Assembly: GCA_017435025.1 (NCBI GenBank)
Contig: JAFSFU010000206.1
Location: 1-10,045 of the forward strand
Direction of reading: 5' to 3'
DNA: 10,045 bases
Source of the DNA: Lachnospiraceae bacterium
Lineage (GTDB): Bacteria; Bacillota_A; Clostridia; Lachnospirales; Lachnospiraceae
The notes under the pieces were generated by a model, which saw only the letters and a list, made by a program, of their open reading frames with translations, made no database searches and was not told where the DNA came from. Shown piece by piece: positions 1 through 6,915 of this stretch. Within the stretch, counting starts at the first letter, position 1; each line of letters opens with the position of its first letter. The translations under genes and the position numbers were made by a program.

Positions 1-144
1 AGTTTTAAACCGTTCTACTGTTGTTTTAGGTTTTGTTCTGAATGTTCTCATTCATGGCCAATACCTTAGGCCATTTTTATAAGAATTTTCAGGGTTTTAC
101 ATACTGTTCAGTTTTCAAGGTTCGTTGTCGTTTTCCGCGACAGC
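1..144 (-). other. Probable 5' leader of an rRNA operon, transcribed leftward
   Basis: This stretch lies downstream of a consensus promoter and contains no ribosome binding site with a convincing reading frame. Read on the minus strand it has a boxA-like element (105-120) and several small hairpins: TGTCG/CGACA arms at 125-141, ATGGCC/GGCCAT arms around 54-74, and TGAATG-AGAA-CATTCA around 38-53. Firmicute 16S leaders usually have a strong promoter, then a CTTTGAAAACT-type boxA, then processing stems, then 16S rRNA. The 16S gene itself is not in the window, so the assignment is inference from the leader alone. A stable-RNA or tRNA operon leader is the main alternative. Confidence 0.6.
105..120 (-). 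promoter_or_regulatory. boxA-like antitermination element
   Basis: The minus strand reads CCTTGAAAACTGAACA. This closely resembles the boxA/leader element (CTTTGAAAACTAAACA) that precedes 16S rRNA in Bacillus and related Firmicutes, which NusB/NusE bind to make rRNA transcription resistant to Rho and pausing. It lies about 25 nt downstream of the predicted start of the nearer promoter. The likeness is from memory of known leaders; no alignment was run. Confidence 0.6.
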
Positions 145-150
145 CAGATT

Positions 151-179
151 ACTATATCACAGCTTTTTTCGCTTGTCAA
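151..179 (-). promoter_or_regulatory. Strong sigma-A promoter, probable rRNA promoter P2
   Basis: The -35 box TTGACA is at 174-179 and the -10 box TATAGT at 151-156, with exactly 17 bp between them. Transcription would start near 144 and run leftward. The 50 bases upstream are rich in A-tracts, like an UP element. Hexamers and spacing are identical to the second promoter at 286-314, as expected of tandem stable-RNA promoters. Confidence 0.8.
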
Positions 180-245
180 CAACTTTTTTCAACTTTTTTT
201 ATTTTTCCTGTTTTTCAGGTTTGTCATTTTAAAGTTGAATGCTTC

Positions 246-284
246 AAAAACGAAGCTCCGATGATTTTTGTCTCATCGGAGCTT
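246..284 (-). terminator. Perfect 12-bp inverted repeat with T-tract; terminator or operator
   Basis: The arms AAGCTCCGATGA (253-264) and TCATCGGAGCTT (273-284) pair perfectly around an 8-nt loop. On the minus strand the stem is followed by CG and five T residues (246-250), which fits an intrinsic terminator for the cvpA-side transcript ending about 200 nt upstream. However, the right arm begins only one base past the -10 box of the promoter at 286-314, so the predicted start point lies inside the dyad. It could instead be an operator for a dimeric repressor, or end a very short transcript. Confidence 0.65.
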
Positions 285-285
285 A

Positions 286-314
286 ACTATAACACGATAT
301 TTTCACATTGTCAA
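286..314 (-). promoter_or_regulatory. Strong sigma-A promoter, probable rRNA promoter P1
   Basis: The -35 box TTGACA is at 309-314 and the -10 box TATAGT at 286-291, with a 17-bp spacer. It faces left like the promoter at 151-179, 135 bp further downstream. Initiation is expected near 277-280, inside the inverted repeat at 253-284. It may be the upstream member of a tandem rRNA promoter pair, or a separately regulated promoter. Confidence 0.75.
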
Positions 315-490
315 GCAGATTTGTTTCATTTTTTTAAACAATTTTTTTCTTGGTTTTTCATATACAAAATATGCTCTTTTCCCCTTATTTTATCTATATT
401 TTGTGGTTTCTCTTTTCGCCTTTTTACTGGCCGCAAAAAGACTTTATTTCTTGTTTTTTATCAAATTGTATCTATATGATAGACAATTTT
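315..490. other. AT-rich intergenic spacer after cvpA
   Basis: No gene is visible here. Immediately after the cvpA stop there is a weak stem-loop at 463-489 (AAATTGT/ACAATTT arms with a 2-nt bulge) that lacks a T-tract on the minus strand. A short CTTTTT/AAAAAG repeat lies at about 420-441, and a CATAT/ATATG hairpin at 359-373. These are AT-only structures of doubtful significance; the bulged stem might protect the 3' end of the cvpA message. Confidence 0.4.
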
Positions 491-1231
491 CTAAATACCG
501 CGAAACATCCCAAACACAAAAGCTGACAAGATATTGTGGTCATAAAGCCAAGATAACCAAGAACTTGCGCTAACCATCTGCAATGCAGTCGCACCAATCT
601 CAGTTCCGGAAACTGCAGTCAAGGCAACGCAGCAAATCCATACCACTACCATAGACTCCACTGCCCCAAGAATTGCTCCTGTAATCTGATTGATTCCCGA
701 TAAAATCGGAAGTTTTGCGATTAAATCCAGCCAGACCACAACAAAACGGATTGTCAGATAGATCAAAACAAACAATGCGAGGAATATGATCGTACGCATG
801 ATCGTATGGGTCAGATACCCGGTAATATAATCCTCGAACAACTCAACATTCATTTGATCATATACTTCGATATTATTATTCTCCACCAGCAGCTGTTTAA
901 TCTGTTCTGGAATCGGAAGTTCTTCAATGATCATCCACTCGTCTTCTTTTTGGGTTTTTCCATCTAACCCAAAACGCTCTACCAGTGAATCCAGCCCTAT
1001 CGTTTCCTCCATATTATCCTGCATTTTTTCATAAACAGGTGTACACTCCTTTAACCAACTGGTGACATACGGCATTGCAATGTGAACAGATATCAAAGTG
1101 ATCACCATTGCCGACGCAGATACCGCCAGGCGGATAAATCCCTTATGATGTCCATACAAAATCATGCCCAATATATAGATTGCTGCTGCAATCTCCAGCC
1201 AGTTTCCGGAAAAATTTGCAATCGCTTCCAT
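491..1231 (-). CDS. CvpA family membrane protein
   Basis: A 246-residue integral membrane protein of the CvpA (colicin V production) family. Hydrophobic segments are visible at about residues 11-28, 34-56, 142-168 and 178-207. A Gly-Phe-Ile-Arg-Leu turn after the first segment and a Trp-Leu-Tyr-Asp tail near residue 227 are typical of the family. The loop between segments two and three (about 57-140) is charged and much longer than in the usual 160-180-residue CvpA proteins. Family members have no settled biochemical role; they have been linked to bacteriocin export and envelope homeostasis. The ATG follows the HAD gene's TAA with no intervening base, and its GGAG ribosome site lies inside that gene, so translation is probably coupled. 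Family call is good; function is unknown. Confidence 0.75.
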   Translation of the reverse strand: MEAIANFSGNWLEIAAAIYILGMILYGHHKGFIRLAVSASAMVITLISVHIAMPYVTSWLKECTPVYEKMQDNMEETIGLDSLVERFGLDGKTQKEDEWMIIEELPIPEQIKQLLVENNNIEVYDQMNVELFEDYITGYLTHTIMRTIIFLALFVLIYLTIRFVVVWLDLIAKLPILSGINQITGAILGAVESMVVVWICCVALTAVSGTEIGATALQMVSASSWLSWLYDHNILSAFVFGMFRGI

Positions 1232-2071
1232 TTACACTCCTTGTTTCAATACAAACTGCCGGATTGCCTTTGCCACACCGGCCTCATTATTTGTAATCGT
1301 AATATAATCTGCCGCCGCTTTTACAACCTCTTCCCCATTTTCCATTGCCACGCCAAATCCTGCACACTCTATCATGGAAAGATCATTTTCTCCGTCACCA
1401 AATGCCATGGTTTCCGTACGCCCAATACCTAAATGATTCGCCAGCCGAAGTAGGGCGCTTCCTTTATCGGCACCCATAGCATTGATTTCCAGATTGTTCG
1501 GAAGTGAAGATGACACCAAAAGTTTCGGTATCTTTTCCAGTTCTGCGCGCATCCTCTGTCGATCCTCCATGGACACAAAAAACATATTGATTTTATCCAC
1601 CTCTTTGCCGCAGGTTTTTACATGTGCAACATGATCTTCAACCGGACGCCTTGTTCTTCTGATCAGTTCCACAACACCTCTGAGCGGTACATATTTTTCC
1701 ACATTCGCGTAGAAGTCATGGTTTGTGTAGCCGATACCGTCAACATACGCATCAAACATGATATCCGCTTCCGAATCCCGAGCCATTTCCATAACCCGCA
1801 CCGCAAGGTCATTTGCAATTCGGCATGTGCTGATCTCTTTTCCCTGTTCCAGATCCACAACAACAGCCCCGTTGACACTGATCGCATAGCGCACCCCCGG
1901 AAGATTCTTTATCTCCTTCGGGATTCCAGCCACGATTCGACCGGTTGCCGGCACAATTTCAATGCCTTGCGCCGCACATTCTTCCAGTGCCTTGAGGTTT
2001 TCCGGAAGCACTTGTTTATCATCATTCAAAAAAGTTCCATCCATATCGGTGGCAATCAATTTGATCTCCAT
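1232..2071 (-). CDS. Cof-type HAD-IIB family phosphatase
   Basis: A 279-residue soluble hydrolase of the HAD superfamily, Cof/YidA-like class IIB, which dephosphorylates sugar phosphates, flavin precursors or similar small phosphoesters; the substrate cannot be read from sequence. Motif I is Asp9-Met-Asp11-Gly-Thr (nucleophile and acid/base), motif II is Thr43 in PATGR, motif III is Lys203, and motif IV is GDGEND with Asp226 and Asp230 binding Mg2+. The large cap insert between motifs II and III is of the IIB type, and the length is normal (about 270). I chose the ATG at 2071 because GGAG lies 6 nt upstream and the protein then starts directly before motif I. An in-frame ATG at 2140 has no ribosome site and would translate through a terminator hairpin. 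The gene directly abuts cvpA. Confidence 0.9.
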   Translation of the reverse strand: MEIKLIATDMDGTFLNDDKQVLPENLKALEECAAQGIEIVPATGRIVAGIPKEIKNLPGVRYAISVNGAVVVDLEQGKEISTCRIANDLAVRVMEMARDSEADIMFDAYVDGIGYTNHDFYANVEKYVPLRGVVELIRRTRRPVEDHVAHVKTCGKEVDKINMFFVSMEDRQRMRAELEKIPKLLVSSSLPNNLEINAMGADKGSALLRLANHLGIGRTETMAFGDGENDLSMIECAGFGVAMENGEEVVKAAADYITITNNEAGVAKAIRQFVLKQGV

Positions 2072-2077
2072 AGTTTT

Positions 2078-2081
2078 CTCC
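2078..2081 (-). promoter_or_regulatory. Shine-Dalgarno of the HAD gene, abutting a terminator T-tract
   Basis: GGAG on the minus strand follows directly after the six T residues of the terminator at 2082-2107 and lies 6 nt before the ATG at 2071. It decides the start of the HAD gene. Any transcript ending at the terminator excludes this site, so read-through controls expression unless another promoter exists. Confidence 0.8.
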
Positions 2082-2107
2082 AAAAAACAGTTCGCCGAAG
2101 CGAACCG
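2082..2107 (-). terminator. Intrinsic terminator with UUCG tetraloop
   Basis: On the minus strand an 8-bp stem (CGGTTCGC / GCGAACTG, one G-U pair) closes a TTCG loop in the very stable C(UUCG)G form and is followed by TTTTTT. It ends the pfkA–dnaX–ebfC–recR–TPR transcript 64 nt after the last stop codon. It also lies immediately before the ribosome binding site of the HAD gene, so it may be partial or regulated. Confidence 0.88.
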
Positions 2108-2122
2108 CCGGCCAGCACCTGC

Positions 2123-2138
2123 GATCGCTCCAGCGATC
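2123..2138 (-). repeat. Small inverted repeat upstream of the terminator
   Basis: GATCGCT and AGCGATC flank two bases, forming a 16-nt dyad 15 bp upstream of the terminator hairpin. It could be an accessory hairpin or a protein-binding dyad that influences termination. No function can be assigned from sequence. Confidence 0.4.
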
Positions 2139-2171
2139 ATGTTCTATATTTAATTTGCAGATTTCACTGTT

Positions 2172-4262
2172 TTAATCAAAGAAATCTTTTTCACGAAGAA
2201 TGAGATAGCCTTCCTTGTCATAAATCGGATTGATCAGACTTGCAAGCTTCTTTCCAAAAGATTTCTTTTCTGCCTTATCAGCCGCTTCCTCAATCAAATC
2301 CACTGCAGCCTTCTTTGTCAGGCGCACTCCATCCTCTTCCATCATTTCGATACGTTCATAGAGGGCTAACATACTCTTTCCAGTAATGCTGCAATCGATT
2401 TCAGATGCATATTTGCACGCAAACTGAGCGAACTCATCCAGATCCATCTCTTCCTCATCATCGAACTCTTCTTCGTATTCCTCAGAAGCGTCTTCCGCCT
2501 CCTCGTACTCTTCTTCTGCGTAGGAATCCTCTTGCTGTTCCTCCTCAGGAATCTCAGGTTCAGCAGCCACCGGTTTAACCGAAAGTTTCACAACTTTTTC
2601 TTCTGCCTGCTCTTCTTTCGCCTCTGCGACAGCAGCATCTTTTGCAAGTTTCTCCTGCACTTCTGTCTGCTTTTTCAGGGCCTCTTCCAGCGCAGCTTCC
2701 TCTTCTTTCTTGGCCTTAGCATTTTCGTCCGCACCAATATACTGGAATTTGCTTGCGAGAGAAGCATTGTGAGCATGCAGTTCCTCCATATTTTCCGGAG
2801 TGTCGATCAAAACTACGATCATGCCGCTCTTATCTTTTTCCATAAGGTCGTCCAGTTCATTCTGCACTGCTTTGGACAAAGCCGCAGCATGTTCAATTAC
2901 AAGATCTTTTCCTGCCAATTTATCAGCAACGGAACTAATTCCTTTTGCGTTTAACTTGTCACTGCCGATCTTAGCCACCGGGTTCTTGTAACCCAGTTCT
3001 CTATGGATCTTTTTCAACGACTCAAGAGCCATTGCCAGACCTTCTTCAGCCGTTTCCGCTTCAATCATCAGATGGTTGGTATCAGCAGTATCATCCAGAG
3101 TCTCTACTTCCAATTCCTCATCTTCCACTTCGGATACAACTACTCTCGGCTGCTGCTGAAGCGCACGTTCACGGTCAATTTCCGCCTGTTTTCTCGCACG
3201 ACGCTCTGCTTCTTCACGGCGCGCGGCTTCACGCTCTGCCTCGGCGCGTCGAAGTGCTTCTTCTTCCATTTCCTCGCGCTCTTTTGCCGCGCGGATCGCA
3301 GCACGCTGACGTTCAATCTCACGCTCTGCCTCTTCTGCTTCCTTTGCAGTGCGTTCAGCTGCTGCATCCAGTACTCTCTGCGTTGGTTTAATCTCTTTGA
3401 TGCTGTGAAGATCCGTCAGCATTCTTGTCGCTTCCATATCGTCTTCTTCAACGACTGCCGTATGTATCTCATCCGCCATCTTAGCCATCTCTTGAGCAAG
3501 TTTCTCAGACTGTGCCTCTTCCTGGAGCTGGATCACTACATCTGCATCCGCTTCTTCCTGCTCTTCTTCCTGCTCTTCTGCCGGAACTGCTGCCATTCTT
3601 CTGGCATTTCCACTGTACTCTTCTTCCACTGCACGCAGCTTTGCCTCGTACTTATCACGATTTTCTACCAAATCCATCTGGTATTTGTTGAGCGGCGCAT
3701 ATTCCAGCTTCAGATCCATAGCCTTATCTACATATTTACCAAGGCCAAATAACAGCATGATCGTATCACACGTACTTACACACTTCTCCTCCTGACCTGC
3801 TGCATGGTACAATTCTGCCAGTTCATACATCCATTTTTCATCCACTTCTTTGGAAGTGTACATCTCAAGAGAACGAATCAGCTGGTCGATCGGTGCTTTC
3901 TTTGCCTTTAAGATCATATATCTGAGAAGATACTGTCTGGGATCTTCCTGCGCCAGATCACAAAATTCACGGTAATATGCCTCTGCCTCTGCAATGCTTC
4001 CTTCTTTTAATGCCAGATCCGTCAGCTTATAGAGCAGACGTTTTCCAATCGGAGCACGTTCAAACGCCAAGAGCAGAACATCTTTTGCATCCTGATACTC
4101 TTCATTCTTCTCGTACACCTGGGAAATCATAGAAAGCAGACTGGCATTTCGCACGCGGCGCCAGTCAATGGTATCCGCAATTTTCATTGCAGTCGCATAA
4201 TCTCCACGGTTGACCAGTTTCTTGATCTGTTCAACTTTTATGTTAAACTCGTATTTATCCAT
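2172..4262 (-). CDS. TPR/coiled-coil protein with degenerate AAA+-like C-terminal half
   Basis: A 696-residue acidic protein of unknown function. Residues 1-205 are helical pairs resembling tetratricopeptide repeats (for example around 18-70 and 76-103). A glutamate-rich spacer follows, then a Glu/Arg/Ala coiled coil at about 300-368. Residues 398-507 resemble the core of CbxX/EccA-type AAA+ ATPases: the LVIEHAAALS stretch near 454-463 sits where Walker B (LFIDEAYSL) would be, and a following IVVL strand plus SLASKF matches sensor-1 and NPxLxSRF. The Walker A site is absent; its place holds EAETAEEGLAMA (401-412). A very acidic linker (about 511-607) precedes a helical region (608-665) resembling the AAA+ lid. 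No signal peptide or membrane segment is seen, so it is probably cytosolic. The ATG has GGAG upstream, and the gap after recR is 22 nt. The TPR and coiled-coil calls are firmer than the AAA+ relationship. Confidence 0.75.
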   Translation of the reverse strand: MDKYEFNIKVEQIKKLVNRGDYATAMKIADTIDWRRVRNASLLSMISQVYEKNEEYQDAKDVLLLAFERAPIGKRLLYKLTDLALKEGSIAEAEAYYREFCDLAQEDPRQYLLRYMILKAKKAPIDQLIRSLEMYTSKEVDEKWMYELAELYHAAGQEEKCVSTCDTIMLLFGLGKYVDKAMDLKLEYAPLNKYQMDLVENRDKYEAKLRAVEEEYSGNARRMAAVPAEEQEEEQEEADADVVIQLQEEAQSEKLAQEMAKMADEIHTAVVEEDDMEATRMLTDLHSIKEIKPTQRVLDAAAERTAKEAEEAEREIERQRAAIRAAKEREEMEEEALRRAEAEREAARREEAERRARKQAEIDRERALQQQPRVVVSEVEDEELEVETLDDTADTNHLMIEAETAEEGLAMALESLKKIHRELGYKNPVAKIGSDKLNAKGISSVADKLAGKDLVIEHAAALSKAVQNELDDLMEKDKSGMIVVLIDTPENMEELHAHNASLASKFQYIGADENAKAKKEEEAALEEALKKQTEVQEKLAKDAAVAEAKEEQAEEKVVKLSVKPVAAEPEIPEEEQQEDSYAEEEYEEAEDASEEYEEEFDDEEEMDLDEFAQFACKYASEIDCSITGKSMLALYERIEMMEEDGVRLTKKAAVDLIEEAADKAEKKSFGKKLASLINPIYDKEGYLILREKDFFD

Positions 4263-4284
4263 TCTTTTGCATCTCCTAAATTCG

Positions 4285-4881
4285 TTACAGCTCTACCCGG
4301 CCTTCCAGCGCACGCAGAAGTGTCACTTCGTCAATGTATTCCAGATCTCCGCCCACCGGTACACCGCTGGCAATCCTTGTGACCTTGATTCCGGTCGGTT
4401 TGATCAGCTTACTGATGTACATGGCCGTAGTCTCGCCTTCCAGGCTTGAGTTGGTAGCGATGATGACCTCTTTCACATCTTTCTGGAGACGGGTCATCAG
4501 TTCTTTTAATTTGATATCTCCGGGTCCAATTCCCAACATCGGGGAAATAGCACCATGCAGGACATGGTAGACCCCTTCGAATTTTCCTGTCTTTTCATAG
4601 GCAGCCAGATCTCTTGGATTTTCAACCACCATAAGCACACTATGGTCGCGGGACGGACTCTTGCAGATTGGACACACATCCATATCTGTCAGGGTAAAGC
4701 ATTCCTTGCAGTAATGAATATTATGTTTCGCATCCCGAATCGCACCGGACAATCGGTCCACCTGTTCCTCCGGCATATTGATAATATGAAACGCCAGTCT
4801 CTGTGCCGTCTTATTTCCGATTCCCGGAAGTTTTGACAGTTCCTCAATCAGTTTTGATATTTGACTGCTGTAATAATCCAT
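4285..4881 (-). CDS. recR: Recombination mediator protein RecR
   Basis: RecR, exactly 198 residues, the family's normal length. It works with RecO (and RecF) to load RecA on SSB-coated DNA during gap and break repair. Visible in order: an N-terminal helix-hairpin-helix (about 8-25, [18 protein letters not shown]), a four-cysteine zinc site (Cys58, 61, 70, 73), a Toprim domain from about 82 (VVENP, then the YHVLHG and ISPMLGIGP signature at 105-120), and a C-terminal segment with [13 protein letters not shown]. The reading frame extends 12 codons upstream, but the ATG at 4881 matches the family start. It begins one base after the ebfC stop, with a GGAGGA sequence 13 nt upstream, so coupling is likely. 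Confidence 0.97.
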   Translation of the reverse strand: MDYYSSQISKLIEELSKLPGIGNKTAQRLAFHIINMPEEQVDRLSGAIRDAKHNIHYCKECFTLTDMDVCPICKSPSRDHSVLMVVENPRDLAAYEKTGKFEGVYHVLHGAISPMLGIGPGDIKLKELMTRLQKDVKEVIIATNSSLEGETTAMYISKLIKPTGIKVTRIASGVPVGGDLEYIDEVTLLRALEGRVEL

Positions 4882-4882
4882 C

Positions 4883-5233
4883 TTAGAACGGAAGTCCTCC
4901 CAGATTACCGAGACCACCTGTCAGCTGTGCCATCGCAGCGCTGGATTCCTCTTCCATTTTATGAAGAGCTTCATTTGTCGCTGCCATGATCATATCTTCC
5001 AGCATCTCTACATCATCCGGATCCACTGCATCCGGAGAAATTTTCACAGCTACAACTTCTTTTTTACCGGAAACTGTTACAGATACAGCACCGCCGCCTA
5101 CTGCAGCAGTATATTCCTTCTCTTCCAATTCCTTTGTCTTCTCTTCCATCTGACGCTGCATTCTCTGCGCCTGTTTAACTAAATTTGTCATATTGCCCGG
5201 CATGCCGCCCGGGAAACCGCCACGTTTTGCCAT
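4883..5233 (-). CDS. ebfC: YbaB/EbfC family nucleoid-associated protein
   Basis: A 116-residue small DNA-binding protein of the YbaB/EbfC family (YaaK in Bacillus), which forms tweezer-like dimers and is encoded between dnaX and recR in most bacteria. The core runs from about residue 15: a helix with [15 protein letters not shown], a beta segment ([20 protein letters not shown], 46-65), the conserved [12 protein letters not shown] turn-helix (71-82), and a C-terminal helix. The N-terminus ([11 protein letters not shown]) and C-terminus ([11 protein letters not shown]) are glycine-rich, as in clostridial members. The start is set by a perfect AGGAGG at 5242-5247 that overlaps the dnaX stop codon. 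Family call is near certain; the exact cellular role is less settled. Confidence 0.95.
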   Translation of the reverse strand: MAKRGGFPGGMPGNMTNLVKQAQRMQRQMEEKTKELEEKEYTAAVGGGAVSVTVSGKKEVVAVKISPDAVDPDDVEMLEDMIMAATNEALHKMEEESSAAMAQLTGGLGNLGGLPF

Positions 5234-5241
5234 GGTGTAAT

Positions 5242-5247
5242 CCTCCT
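5242..5247 (-). promoter_or_regulatory. Consensus Shine-Dalgarno of ebfC overlapping the dnaX stop
   Basis: The minus strand reads TAGGAGGA, where TAG (5246-5248) is the dnaX stop and AGGAGG is the ebfC ribosome site, 8 nt from its ATG. A ribosome finishing dnaX therefore covers the ebfC initiation site, implying coupling or competition. Confidence 0.85.
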
Positions 5248-6913
5248 AAATATCTTCTATTGTAATATCCATATGAATATTTGCTCGTAATTCATCGTCC
5301 GTAATATATCTCGTATCCAGTCTTTCTCCTGTTTCGCGGAGTCTGGTCTTAAAATAGATGGACTTTCCGAAATTATGCTCCACATACCGCTCCAGTTCAC
5401 CGAGAATGATCGGTCTGCTTCCCATACTGAAATTCATAGCATCACTGAACACGATACAAAGGCAGCTGTCTCCGGCAGGTTCCACCACCGTATCACGGAA
5501 ACTTGGGCGCACAGACATTCCCATAGACCGCACGATCTTTCCCCATTCATTTCGTATCATATTCAGATCTTCCAGCTGCGCCTTCGGAAGCGTTACCGTC
5601 TTCGGTTCCGGTACGTTTCCATAAGGTACGTTCTGCATCGGTACACTTGCCGAAATCTGTGCTGCCGGCATCTGCGGTGCGGATACATTCATATTCACAG
5701 ACTCTTCTGTACCGGTCGCTACTCCTGCTCCCGTATAATTTTGCGGTGCTGCCGGAATTCCGTTTTCAATCTGCCGCTCCAGATTTGTCAGGCGTTCCAG
5801 GATCGAATCCAGATTTTCTTCCATCTCCGGCTTTGTCAGTTTAATAAATGCCAGCTCGATCAGCACACGCTTCTGACTGGCAAAGCGAATCTGGTTAGAA
5901 AGCTCCGAGAACACACGGATGTAACGCATCAGCGTATTTTCGTCTGCCAGTTTCGCATCTTCACGCAGAAGGTTCACATTGTCTTCCGACATATCCAGAA
6001 GTTCTTCCGCATCCTCTGCAGTTTTCAAAAGCAGAAGATTGCGCAGAAACCAGACAAAATCTACTACAAACTGGGAAAGTTCGCGTCCCTGAATGACCAT
6101 TTCCTCCAGTTTCAGGATACAGTCTTTCGTCTTTCCGTCTCTCACTGCACGGAATAATTCCCGGAATACGCTGTTATCCACCGCACCAAGAACATCCAAA
6201 ACATGCTCATAAGTCAAAGTCTCGCCAAAGTGGAACGCTGCACACTGGTCCAAAAGGCTCAGTGCATCTCGCATGGAACCGTCTCCGGCCTTCGCCACAT
6301 AACGAAGCGCTTTCTCCTCCACCGGCATCTGTTCTGCATCGGTCAGTTCCTTCAAACGATCCGCAATCGTCTCTACCGTGATCCGACGGAAATCATACCG
6401 CTGGCATCTGGAGAGAACGGTGATCGGAATCTTATGCACTTCAGTCGTTGCCAAAATAAAGATTACATAGGACGGCGGTTCCTCCAATGTTTTTAACAAT
6501 GCGTTGAACGCACCTGTCGACAACATATGAACCTCGTCAATAATATAGACACGATATCTGCCTTCCGTAGGCGGATACTGTACCTGTTCACGGATTTCAC
6601 GGATGTTTTCCACACCGTTATTGGAAGCCGCATCAATCTCCACCACATTAAGAGAAGTGCCGGCAGCAATCTGCTGACAGCTTGGACAGGTTCCGCAAGG
6701 ACTTCCATCTACCGGGTTTTCACAGTTCACCGCTCTGGCAAAAATCTTTGCCACAGATGTCTTTCCGGTTCCTCTGGTTCCGCAAAACAGATAAGCATGT
6801 CCGATTCTCCGGGACCGAATCTGATTTTGTAAAGTTGTAACAATATGGTCCTGGCCCTTCACATCCCCGAAGGTCTGCGGACGCCATTTCCTATATAAAG
6901 CTGTATATGACAT
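5246..6913 (-). CDS. dnaX: DNA polymerase III subunit gamma/tau
   Basis: DnaX, 555 residues, the AAA+ clamp-loader motor that loads the sliding clamp at replication forks. Seen in order: the N-terminal ALYRKWRPQTF signature, Walker A GTRGTGKTS (45-53), zinc-binding cysteines at 64, 73, 76 and 79, the DEVHML Walker B (126-131), LEEPP (143-147), and the SRC arginine-finger motif (168-170). A low-complexity Pro/Ala/Gln/Met linker at about 385-455 precedes a C-terminal domain with a conserved Trp near residue 470, expected to contact the polymerase and helicase. No A AAA AAG-type slippery site was noticed, so a separate gamma form is not predicted. The ATG starts 2 nt after the pfkA stop, with GGAG inside the end of pfkA, so translation is probably coupled. 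Confidence 0.97.
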   Translation of the reverse strand: MSYTALYRKWRPQTFGDVKGQDHIVTTLQNQIRSRRIGHAYLFCGTRGTGKTSVAKIFARAVNCENPVDGSPCGTCPSCQQIAAGTSLNVVEIDAASNNGVENIREIREQVQYPPTEGRYRVYIIDEVHMLSTGAFNALLKTLEEPPSYVIFILATTEVHKIPITVLSRCQRYDFRRITVETIADRLKELTDAEQMPVEEKALRYVAKAGDGSMRDALSLLDQCAAFHFGETLTYEHVLDVLGAVDNSVFRELFRAVRDGKTKDCILKLEEMVIQGRELSQFVVDFVWFLRNLLLLKTAEDAEELLDMSEDNVNLLREDAKLADENTLMRYIRVFSELSNQIRFASQKRVLIELAFIKLTKPEMEENLDSILERLTNLERQIENGIPAAPQNYTGAGVATGTEESVNMNVSAPQMPAAQISASVPMQNVPYGNVPEPKTVTLPKAQLEDLNMIRNEWGKIVRSMGMSVRPSFRDTVVEPAGDSCLCIVFSDAMNFSMGSRPIILGELERYVEHNFGKSIYFKTRLRETGERLDTRYITDDELRANIHMDITIEDI

Positions 6914-6915
6914 AG

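Noticed and set aside
42..479. A plus-strand open frame of 145 codons in the left intergenic region
   Set aside because: It is dominated by Phe, Ser and Tyr from AT-rich DNA, has no ribosome binding site, and overlaps two promoters, a hairpin and the leader on the other strand.
2072..2140. An upstream in-frame ATG extending the HAD protein by 23 residues
   Set aside because: There is no ribosome site before it, and the extension would be translated from a terminator hairpin. The ATG at 2071 has GGAG and places motif I at the normal position.
2123..2140. Riboswitch upstream of the HAD gene
   Set aside because: The space between the previous stop and the terminator is only about 64 nt, and I recognise no known aptamer core.
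2141..2171. Possible promoter for the HAD gene (TATAGA near 2143-2148)
   Set aside because: No acceptable -35 box lies 16-18 bp upstream; the nearest TTGATT is about 25 bp away.
3003..3752. A long plus-strand open frame (249 codons) opposite the TPR/coiled-coil gene
   Set aside because: It is the antisense shadow of GAA/GAG-rich codons: Phe/Leu/Cys-rich, with no ribosome site and no recognisable motif. The minus-strand protein explains the region.
4882..4917. Longer RecR start 12 codons upstream
   Set aside because: It would overlap ebfC and precede the conserved RecR N-terminus. Starting at 4881 gives the usual 198 residues.
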